Position numbers and translations under genes: made by a program. A stretch of 64,000 nucleotides of DNA, taken from contig NZ_LT629742.1 in the NCBI RefSeq assembly GCF_900104895.1, positions 1,550,001 through 1,614,000 on the forward strand, in the 5' to 3' direction. How positions within the stretch are numbered: the first letter of the stretch is position 1; each line of letters starts with the position of its first letter. Below the pieces are notes generated by a model. The model was given only the letters and a program-made list of their open reading frames with translations, did no database searches and had not been told where the DNA came from. Positions 50,715-57,260 of this stretch are shown one piece after another. Source of the DNA: Microterricola viridarii (GTDB lineage Bacteria; Actinomycetota; Actinomycetes; Actinomycetales; Microbacteriaceae).

Positions 50715-50905
50715 CTCGTTAACGGGCACGGAGTGTTCTCGTCGATCGGGAAAGTTCTCGTCGATCGGAAAAGATTTCGTCGCGGCCCGCGTTCTGTCTC
50801 GCGGCCCGCGACATACCGCGTGCCGCGAGACACGACGCGTGCCGCGACGGGCCCGCAGCCCGGAACCCGCAGCCCGCAGCTCGGCGGCTCGGCGGCTCAG
50901 ACGGC
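50715..50905. repeat. Short tandem and nested inverted repeats downstream of tRNA-Lys
   Basis: GTTCTCGTCGATCGG occurs twice (50733 and 50752) with AAA after it. Then a nested palindrome follows: outer arms 50779-50792 and 50836-50849, inner arms 50796-50810 and 50817-50831, each with one mismatch, all built from CGCGGCCCGCG or its partner CGCGTGCCGCG. After it come CGGCGGCT and CAGACGGCT duplications. No gene is seen. Confidence 0.75.
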
Positions 50906-51307
50906 TCAGACGGCGTAGTCGGACGCCGCGTCGGCCGCGTCGCGGGGCGGCAGTTCCTGCAGCGCCCAGCTGTTGCCGTCCGGGTCGGAGAAGTAGACGA
51001 ATCGCCCCCATGGCTGCGGGTCGACGTCGCTCGCGGTCACGCCGCGCTCGCGCAGGTGGGCCAGGGCCTCCTCGGCGTTCGGCACCACGATCTGCACGCC
51101 CTTCTGTGAGCCGGGCGGCATCTCGGTGATTCCCGTGCCGAGCACGATGGAGCAGGCGGAGCCCGGCGGTGTCAGCTGCACGAACCGCAGCTCGTCGGTC
51201 ACGAGGATGTCGTGGTCGGCGTTGAAGCCCACCTGGTCGACGTAGAACGCCTTCGCGCGGTCGACATCCGTGACGGGGATGGCCACCAGTTCGATCTTCC
51301 AGTCCAT
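50906..51307 (-). CDS. VOC (glyoxalase/bleomycin resistance) family protein
   Basis: A 133-aa single-module VOC protein. Two beta-alpha-beta-beta-beta units: KIELVAIPVTDVDRAKAFYVDQVGFN with FVQLTPPGSACSIVLGTG, and VQIVVPNAEEALAHLRERGV with GRFVYFSDPDGNSWALQEL. The C-terminal metal-site Glu (LQEL) is present. Members include dioxygenases, glyoxalases and resistance proteins; I cannot tell which. ATG 51307 has GAGAGG upstream. Confidence 0.9.
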   Translation of the reverse strand: MDWKIELVAIPVTDVDRAKAFYVDQVGFNADHDILVTDELRFVQLTPPGSACSIVLGTGITEMPPGSQKGVQIVVPNAEEALAHLRERGVTASDVDPQPWGRFVYFSDPDGNSWALQELPPRDAADAASDYAV

Positions 51308-51442
51308 GAGACTGACCTCTCTGCTCTGAGTTCCCGGCCGCGCTGAGCGCGCGGCCCTGCCCGTTCAGGGTAGGCCGCCGGGCACCCGCGCGACAGGGGC
51401 CAGGGCGACAGGGGCGGCGCGACAGGGGTCGGCGCGACAGGG

Positions 51443-52036
51443 TCAGTCGTCGAAGCCGCGGGCGATGAGGGCGTCGCCGAGCGCCTCGGCGCTCTGCAAG
51501 GAGCGCACGATCACCGGCACGGCGAGCGACATCACCGAGCCCTGCGTTCCCCGGGCCTTGCGGGCCTCCATCACCTCGCCGACGATCGCCGCGATCACCG
51601 GGATCGAACGGATGGTGAGCGCCAGCAGCAGGCCGATGCGGTCGGTGTCCACCCAGCGGCGCACGGGGCGGAGCAGCTGCTCGCAGGCGTCGAGCACGGC
51701 GCCGACCGTCGTGGTCAGCGTGAACAGCGCGGCCAGCAGCACCGCGATGAGCAGCCGCCCGCCCATCATGACCGCCATCACCCAGTCGGCGAAGAGCAGC
51801 TGGATCGGCACGGCGATCGCCAGCACCCAGAGCACGGGGGAGACCTGGCGCCAGAGTGCCCGGAACGGCAGGCGGGCGGATGCCGCCAGCAGCACGGCCA
51901 CGGCCAGGACGACGCCCAGCTGCCAGGGCTCCTGCAGCACGACGGTCACCGCGATCAGCAGCGAGAGCAGCCCGAGCTTCAGCAGCGCGGGGGCACGGTG
52001 CAGCAACGAGCGGCCGGGATGGTAGAAGCCGATCAC
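51443..52036 (-). CDS. bioN: ECF transporter transmembrane protein EcfT (BioN-like)
   Basis: A 197-aa membrane component of an energy-coupling-factor transporter. It has about five helices and two coupling motifs: MEARKARGT and LIARGFDD (Ala-Arg-Gly boxes that contact the ATPases). GTG 52036 overlaps the ATPase stop (GTGA). It is the last gene of the bioY operon, which indicates biotin as substrate. Confidence 0.9.
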   Translation of the reverse strand: MIGFYHPGRSLLHRAPALLKLGLLSLLIAVTVVLQEPWQLGVVLAVAVLLAASARLPFRALWRQVSPVLWVLAIAVPIQLLFADWVMAVMMGGRLLIAVLLAALFTLTTTVGAVLDACEQLLRPVRRWVDTDRIGLLLALTIRSIPVIAAIVGEVMEARKARGTQGSVMSLAVPVIVRSLQSAEALGDALIARGFDD

Positions 52037-52713
52037 GCCAACAGGCCCAGATAGTGGCGGATGGCGGCATCCGGCACGTCGTCGGCGACGATGCGGCCCT
52101 CCTCCACGACGATCACCCGGTCGAAGCCGGCCAACAGCTCCAGCTGGTGGGTGACGACGAGGACCTGCTGGTCCAGCCCGGTGAGCAGATCGGTGATCAG
52201 GCGGGCGTTGCGCGCGTCGAGCAGGGTCGTCGGCTCGTCGGCGACGACGACGGCCGGCTCGGCAATGAGCACCGACGCCAGCGCGAGCAGCTGTTTCTGG
52301 CCGCCGGAGAGACGGTGTGCGGCGTGGTCGGCGTGCCCGGACAGGCCGAAGCGCTCCAGGATCGCGGCGACCCGCCCCGCGATCTCCTCCTTGGCGAGTC
52401 CGCGCCGGCGCAGGCTGAACGCGACGTCCTCTGCGACGGTCGGCATGACGATCTGGTTGTCGGGGTTGGTGAAGACGAAGCCGACGAGCCGGCGCACCTC
52501 GCGGCCGTTCTTGGCGACGTCCCGGCCGTGCACGCTGACCCGGCCGCGGTCGGGCGTGACGAGTCCGTTGACCATGCGGGCCAGGGTGGACTTGCCCGAG
52601 CCGTTGGCACCGACGATGCCCACCCGCTGCTCGGTGATGTCGAGGCTGATCTCGTGCAGCACCGGGCGCTCGCCGTAGCCGTGCGAGACGTTCTCGAAGC
52701 GGATGCCGCTCAT
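52033..52713 (-). CDS. bioM: ECF transporter ATPase (BioM-like)
   Basis: A 226-aa ATPase: Walker A GANGSGKST (35-43), Q-loop VFTNPDNQIV typical of ECF ATPases, signature LSGGQKQLLALASVL, Walker B VVVADEPTTLLD and H-loop THQ. A single ATPase gene suggests a homodimer. ATG 52713 overlaps the thiolase stop (ATGA), and its own stop overlaps the EcfT start. Confidence 0.93.
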   Translation of the reverse strand: MSGIRFENVSHGYGERPVLHEISLDITEQRVGIVGANGSGKSTLARMVNGLVTPDRGRVSVHGRDVAKNGREVRRLVGFVFTNPDNQIVMPTVAEDVAFSLRRRGLAKEEIAGRVAAILERFGLSGHADHAAHRLSGGQKQLLALASVLIAEPAVVVADEPTTLLDARNARLITDLLTGLDQQVLVVTHQLELLAGFDRVIVVEEGRIVADDVPDAAIRHYLGLLA

Positions 52714-53855
52714 GCCGCACGCTCCACGAGCATCGCGATGCCCTGGCCGCCGCCTATCGAGCAGGCGGCGAGGCCGTAGCGGCGGTCGCCGCCGGCGAGC
52801 ATGCGCGCGGCCAGGCGCACCACGAGCACCGCCCCGGACGCCCCCCATGGGTGGCCGAGCGCGATCGCCCCGCCGCTCGCGCTGATGCGCTCCTCGTCCA
52901 GGCCGAGCTCGTCGCTGACGGCCAGCAGCTGGGCGGCGAACGCCTCGGTGATCTCGACGGCGTCCAGCTCGCTGGTCGCGACGCCGGTGCGGGCGAGCAG
53001 CTTCCGCACGGCGGCGACCGCGCCGATTCCGGGCAGGGCGGGGTCGGAGCCGGCCGTGCTGGCGGCGACGATGCGGAGGCCGGGCAGGCCGAGCTCCGCC
53101 CGCACAGCCTCGGTGGTGACGGCCAGGGCGGCAGCCCCGTCCGAGATGCCGCAGGAGTTGCCGGCGGTGACGGTGCCGCCCGCGCTGAAGGCGGCGCCGA
53201 AGCGGGCCAGTCGGCCTCGGTCGAGGTCGCGCCGCGGCCGGTCGTCGCGGGTGACGCCGTCGACGGCGACGATCTCGGCGTCGAAGCCGCCGCGCTCCCG
53301 GGTGGAGCTGGCCAGGTCGTGCGAGCGCGCCGCCCAGTCGTCCTGGCGCTGCCTCGAGATGCCGTAGCGGGCGGCGACGGCATCCGCGGCCGGGCCCATC
53401 TCCGGGTCCGGCCAGCCGATCGGGGCGAACGGGGCGCGCGTGTAGCGCTCCGGCTGTGCCTCGCCCTGCGGCGGCCAGAACCGCCACGGCGCGGTGGAGG
53501 CGGACTCGGCGCCGCCGGCGATGACCAGCTCGGCCTCGCCGGAGCGCAGCAGGGTTCCCGCCTGCAGAACGGCCTCCAGACCCGAGCCGCACTGGCGGTC
53601 GACGGTGACGGCGGGCACGGACTCGTCCAGGCCGGCGCGGAGCCCGGCGACGCGGGCCACGTTGCCGCCGGGGCCGAGGCAGTTGCCCAGGATGACCTCG
53701 TCGACGGGGCGCCCGGCTGCGGCGAGCTCCGCGGCGATCGAGCCGAGCAGCGGAGCCGCGAGGGCATCGACGGTGTGCTGGGCGAACCCGCGGCCACTGG
53801 AGGCGATCGCTGTGCGCCGGGCGGCGACGATCACGGGGGCGTTGTCAGTGCGCAT
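52710..53855 (-). CDS. Thiolase (acetyl-CoA acyltransferase family) in the biotin-transport operon
   Basis: A 381-aa thiolase. The nucleophile is Cys89 in DRQCGSGLEAV, the histidine lies in GGAIALGHPWGASGA, and the second cysteine in LAACSIGGGQG, so the catalytic triad is intact. It joins or splits acyl-CoAs with acetyl-CoA. ATG 53855 lies 11 nt inside the ligase gene. It is placed between an acyl-CoA ligase and the ECF ATPase with overlaps on both sides, which argues for a joint task, perhaps with a pimelate-like biotin precursor. Confidence 0.9.
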   Translation of the reverse strand: MRTDNAPVIVAARRTAIASSGRGFAQHTVDALAAPLLGSIAAELAAAGRPVDEVILGNCLGPGGNVARVAGLRAGLDESVPAVTVDRQCGSGLEAVLQAGTLLRSGEAELVIAGGAESASTAPWRFWPPQGEAQPERYTRAPFAPIGWPDPEMGPAADAVAARYGISRQRQDDWAARSHDLASSTRERGGFDAEIVAVDGVTRDDRPRRDLDRGRLARFGAAFSAGGTVTAGNSCGISDGAAALAVTTEAVRAELGLPGLRIVAASTAGSDPALPGIGAVAAVRKLLARTGVATSELDAVEITEAFAAQLLAVSDELGLDEERISASGGAIALGHPWGASGAVLVVRLAARMLAGGDRRYGLAACSIGGGQGIAMLVERAA

Positions 53856-55113
53856 TGCGGGGTGCTCCAGGTTCGGTGAAGGGGATCGTGCCGTCGGCCA
53901 GCCCCTGGCGCAGCGCGCCTTTGGCCAGTTTGCCGGATGCCGTGCGCGGCAGCTGCTCGACGAACAGCCAGCGGCGGGGGCGCTCGACGGGGGAGAGGGC
54001 GGCGTCCGCGCGGGCCTGGACGGTGCCGGGGAGCGCGCCGGCGTCCGTGTCGCTCTCGAGCTCTCTCTCGGCCTCGCTCTCGAGGTCGCTGTCGAGCTCG
54101 ACCACGGCCACGACGATCTCGCCGAGCACGGGGTGCGGCTCGGCGATGACGGCGGCGGCGCGCACACCGGGGAGGGCGTCCAGGGCGGACTCGATCTGCT
54201 CGCTCGTCACGGTGCTGCCCGCCGTGGTCACGGCGTCATCGCCGCGGCCGAGCACGCGGAGCTCGCCGCCCGCGCCCAGCTCGGCGAGGTCGCCGACGCT
54301 GGCGAAGCCGTCCGCGTCCCGGCGGAGCGAGCCCGTGTCGGCGCCCTCGCCCGCCGCGTAGCCGAGGCTGATGTAGGGGGAGCGGGCCCAGAGCACGCCG
54401 CCGCGCAGGTCCAGCTCGGTGCCGGGGAAGGCGCGGAGCGTGCCGCCCGCGTCGGCGACGGCCACGAAGGAGAGCTCGGCCGCACCGTAGTACTCGGTGA
54501 CGGCGGCGCCGCGGGCCAGGGCCTCGGCGCGGGCCCCGTCCGGCAGGGCCGCTCCGGCGACGACGAACAGGCGCGGCAGTCGCGGCGAGGAGAGCATCCG
54601 GCCGAGCACGGTCGGGGTGCAGTGCACGACGTCGGCGCCGGCCGGGTCGAAGCTGAGCTCGGCCCCGAGCCAGAGCGCGTGCAGCGCGGCGAACAGGTGC
54701 ATCGAGACGTGCAGCGGCCCGCTCGGCGCGACGACGTCGGTGCGCCGGATGCCAGTGGCGGCGGTGAGCGGGGCGAAGGAGTCGTGCCAGGAGGCGGCGG
54801 TGCGGGCGATGGCCCGCGCCCGGCCGGAGGAGCCGGAGCTCAGCAGCAGCAGCTCGGTGCCGGCCGGGATGGCACGGGGCAGCGGCGCGGGGCTGGCCGG
54901 GTCGGCGACCAGCACGGGGCGGCCCTGGTCGATGCCCGCCAGCAGCCGCACCAGCAGCTCGACCGGGTCGGCATGCTCCGCGCGCACGATGGCGCCGGGC
55001 GGGAGGGAGTGGTTCTGGACGCGCTCACGCAGCTCGCCGTAGCTGAGGGCGCGGCCGGCGACGCTGACTGCGCGATCCCCGTCCGCCCCGCCCAGCCACG
55101 ACGAGTCGCTCAT
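53845..55113 (-). CDS. AMP-forming acyl-CoA ligase in the biotin-transport operon
   Basis: A 422-aa adenylate-forming enzyme, shorter than most (about 500). The P-loop is LLLSSGSSGRARAI, the middle motif EYYGAAELSF, and the hinge region GDLAELGAGGELRVLGRGDDAVTTAGSTVTSEQIE; the C-terminal catalytic lysine is in PRTASGKLAKGAL. An acidic E/S/D-rich insertion (ELDSDLESEAERELESDTD) lies in the C-terminal domain. ATG 55113 overlaps the bioY stop. The acyl substrate is unknown; biotin or a dicarboxylate is suggested by the neighbours. Confidence 0.88.
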   Translation of the reverse strand: MSDSSWLGGADGDRAVSVAGRALSYGELRERVQNHSLPPGAIVRAEHADPVELLVRLLAGIDQGRPVLVADPASPAPLPRAIPAGTELLLLSSGSSGRARAIARTAASWHDSFAPLTAATGIRRTDVVAPSGPLHVSMHLFAALHALWLGAELSFDPAGADVVHCTPTVLGRMLSSPRLPRLFVVAGAALPDGARAEALARGAAVTEYYGAAELSFVAVADAGGTLRAFPGTELDLRGGVLWARSPYISLGYAAGEGADTGSLRRDADGFASVGDLAELGAGGELRVLGRGDDAVTTAGSTVTSEQIESALDALPGVRAAAVIAEPHPVLGEIVVAVVELDSDLESEAERELESDTDAGALPGTVQARADAALSPVERPRRWLFVEQLPRTASGKLAKGALRQGLADGTIPFTEPGAPRNAH

Positions 55114-55733
55114 ACGGAGATCGGCTCGGTGCGGGCGCTCTTGCCGCGCGGCGTGATCAGGCCAGGCCAGGCACGGTGCACCTGCTTGGCGACGAGCACC
55201 GTGATGACGACCTTGAGGATGTCGCCGGGCAGGAACACGAAGGCGCCGGTCAGGGCGACCCAGAGGGGCGTGCCGGTGCTGAGGGCGAACCAGGGCACAC
55301 CGATCAGGTAGATCGCGACGATGCCGCCGAGCACCGTCGCACCGAGGGCGGGCAGCAGCCGGTAGCGCGGCAGCAGGCGGGCGGTGAACCAGCCGATGAC
55401 GAGCACGCCGAGCAGCCAGCCGACGAGGTAGCCGGCGCCGGGGGTGACGAAGACGGCGATGCCGCCGCGGCCGCCGGAGAGCAGCGGCAGGCCGGCGGCG
55501 ACCAGCACCTCCAACAGCAGCACGGCAAAGAAGCCGTTGCGGGCGCCGAGGATCGCCCCGGCCAGCATCACACCGAGGGTCTGGAAGGTGATCGGGATGC
55601 CGCTGGCGCCGATCTGCAGGGCGCCGGGGAGTCCGAGCGCCGCGATGAGTGCGGCGAAGGTGGCGATGGAGGCGAGGTCGCGGGCCGTGAAGGAGCGCGT
55701 CGCCGCAGGCCGGTCGATGCTGTGCTGTGTCAT
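55110..55733 (-). CDS. bioY: Biotin ECF transporter S component BioY
   Basis: A 207-aa substrate-binding membrane protein for biotin with six helices. ALQIGASGIPITFQTLGVMLAGAILGARNGFFAVLLLEVLVAAGLPLLSGGRGG contains the BioY signature, and FVFLPGDILKVVITVLVAKQV follows near the C-terminus. ATG 55733 is chosen because TAGCGT lies 7 nt upstream. It is the first gene of the operon bioY, ligase, thiolase, bioM, bioN, in which every junction overlaps. Confidence 0.95.
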   Translation of the reverse strand: MTQHSIDRPAATRSFTARDLASIATFAALIAALGLPGALQIGASGIPITFQTLGVMLAGAILGARNGFFAVLLLEVLVAAGLPLLSGGRGGIAVFVTPGAGYLVGWLLGVLVIGWFTARLLPRYRLLPALGATVLGGIVAIYLIGVPWFALSTGTPLWVALTGAFVFLPGDILKVVITVLVAKQVHRAWPGLITPRGKSARTEPISV

Positions 55734-55740
55734 GGTTGCA

Positions 55741-55746
55741 ACGCTA
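55741..55746 (-). promoter_or_regulatory. Candidate -10 box, leaderless type, of the bioY operon
   Basis: Minus-strand TAGCGT ends 7 nt before ATG 55733. It is the only promoter visible for the five-gene operon. Confidence 0.5.
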
Positions 55747-55808
55747 GAAGCGCGGGAGGGTGCCGCGCTCGATCCGCCGTACAAAAAACAGCGGCGAAAT
55801 CTGGACGG

Positions 55809-56198
55809 CTAGGCCGCGGCGGCCGCGACCGGGGCGGGGACCGACTGCACGGGGGCGCCCTGGGGTGCTGCCGCGTGCGCGGGATTCGCCCACACGGCGA
55901 CCGGTGCCGGAGTCCACGGCAGCGCGCTCGGCTCGGTGCCCGGGGCGTTGCGCAGCGCGGTGCGGCCGGCCTTGACGGCCTGGGCGAGCTCGACGGCGAT
56001 CTGGCCGCTCAGCATGGTGTGGAAGATGTCGTCGGTGTCGCCGCTCTCGCGTCGGACCAGGGTCCATTCGCCACTCGCGCCGATGAGGTCGGCGAGCTTG
56101 CCGTCGATGATCGCGAGCAGCGCATCGTCGCTCAACTCGGGCGGTGCGGCTGCTATCAGGACGGGTGCTGACTGTCGGCGCCTGCGGAACATCGCCAC
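55809..56198 (-). CDS. Hypothetical protein, Ala/Pro-rich C-terminus
   Basis: A 129-aa protein with a basic start (MFRRRRQ), a helical middle (SDDALLAIIDGKLADLIG...HTMLSGQIAVELAQAV) and a C-terminal 40 residues of Ala/Pro/Val low complexity. GTG 56198 (or ATG 56192) follows GAGAGGAAG. There is no domain I know. It lies between bioY and a small membrane protein, all on the minus strand. Confidence 0.65.
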   Translation of the reverse strand: MAMFRRRRQSAPVLIAAAPPELSDDALLAIIDGKLADLIGASGEWTLVRRESGDTDDIFHTMLSGQIAVELAQAVKAGRTALRNAPGTEPSALPWTPAPVAVWANPAHAAAPQGAPVQSVPAPVAAAAA

Positions 56199-56291
56199 GG
56201 TCGCTTCCTCTCGCTCGCTTCGGGTGCTGCCCTCAGTCTGCGCTATACTCCGTCGGATCCCGGGGGGACACGCCGCGATGCCCTCAACTGC

Positions 56292-56480
56292 CTACTGCTC
56301 GAGGGCGCGTTCCTTGGCCTCGTCGCGGACGGCGGCGACCGCCAGGGCGAGTGAGATCCCCCAGCTCACCCACATCAGCGCCAGGCGCCAGTCGCGCGGT
56401 CCGTTGCGGGTCGCCTGGATGATGCCCCAGCTGCTGGTGACGGCGCCGATCACCGCGCCATTGAACAGGTACTTGCGCAT
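56292..56480 (-). CDS. Small membrane protein, 62 aa
   Basis: A 62-aa protein with two hydrophobic segments (FNGAVIGAVTSSWGIIQA and LALMWVSWGISLALAVAAV) and a charged C-terminus. ATG 56480 is set by GAAAGGTG 8 nt upstream. It is divergent from the TetR gene, 103 nt away. The function is unknown. Confidence 0.7.
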   Translation of the reverse strand: MRKYLFNGAVIGAVTSSWGIIQATRNGPRDWRLALMWVSWGISLALAVAAVRDEAKERALEQ

Positions 56481-56536
56481 TGTCTGCACCTTTCGTCCCC
56501 TCCACGTTAGCCGGATCTGAGAGTTGCCCCCTAGTC

Positions 56537-56577
56537 TGACCGATCGTGCAGTTTCTGACCGATTGGTCAAATACTCT
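56537..56577 (+). promoter_or_regulatory. TetR gene promoter with palindromic operator
   Basis: TGACCGATTGGTCA (56556-56569) has perfect TGACC/GGTCA arms; a half copy, TGACCGAT, lies at 56537-56544. TACTCT (56572-56577) is 6 nt from ATG 56584. Repressor binding would cover the -35 region, which fits autoregulation. Confidence 0.6.
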
Positions 56578-56583
56578 GGTCGC

Positions 56584-57189
56584 ATGCCCACACACGACGC
56601 CGAATCAGGCTCCGTCAGCCCGCGCCCGAAGGCGAGCGACGAACTGCGCCAGATCGCCCTCGAACAGTTCGCCGCCGTCGGCTTCGCCGGGGCGTCGCTG
56701 CAGCAGATCGCCGACGAGGCCGGCTACTCCAAGTCCAGCGTGCTCTACCACTACGCGAACAAGGAGGCGCTGCTGGAGGCCGCCATCGGCCCGGCCATCG
56801 ACCGGCTGGGCGCGCTGCTGCAGCGCTACATCGACCGCGGCTCCTCGCTGGAGGCCCGCACGCTGTTCGTGGAGGAATTCATCGACTTCCTGCTCGAGCA
56901 CCGCCTCGAGGTGTACACCTTCGTCAACCAGGGGCACTCCCTGCGCGGCATCCCCGTGATCGACAGGGCGAACGCCTTCATCGTGACCCTCTCGCACACC
57001 GTCTGCGACGACAACGCCACGACGGTGGAGAAGATGCGGTTCGGCGTCGCCCTCGGCGGCGCGACCTACTCGCTCGTGGCGGGAATGCACTTCCTCGACG
57101 CCGACTCGCTCGGCCCGGCCGAGGAGGTGCGGGCGGCCCTGATCCAACTCGTCGGTGAGCTGCTCGCCCCGCTCGCGCTCCCCGCCTAG
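56584..57189 (+). CDS. TetR family transcriptional regulator
   Basis: A 201-aa regulator: the N-terminal helix-turn-helix region is ELRQIALEQFAAVGFAGASLQQIADEAGYSKSSVLYHYANKEALLEAAI, and the rest is the ligand-binding/dimer domain. ATG 56584 has TACTCT 6 nt upstream and a palindromic operator over the promoter. It reads into the MMPL and YhgE/Pip genes, which it probably controls. Confidence 0.93.
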   Translation: MPTHDAESGSVSPRPKASDELRQIALEQFAAVGFAGASLQQIADEAGYSKSSVLYHYANKEALLEAAIGPAIDRLGALLQRYIDRGSSLEARTLFVEEFIDFLLEHRLEVYTFVNQGHSLRGIPVIDRANAFIVTLSHTVCDDNATTVEKMRFGVALGGATYSLVAGMHFLDADSLGPAEEVRAALIQLVGELLAPLALPA

Positions 57190-57260
57190 GCCGCCAGGCC
57201 CAGCGCAGCCAACACCGCACCACCCCCCCTCACCGCACGCCCTTCAGGAGCAGGACACCA

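Noticed and set aside
52033-53592. Extended reading frame in front of the ECF ATPase as part of that protein
   Set aside because: The extension overlaps the whole thiolase gene and is Arg/Pro-rich; the ABC domain starts at ATG 52713 with an ATGA overlap.
55734-55808. Riboswitch or BirA operator before bioY
   Set aside because: The bioY leader is absent or a few bases long, judging by the -10 box at 55741, and no convincing palindromic biotin operator is visible.
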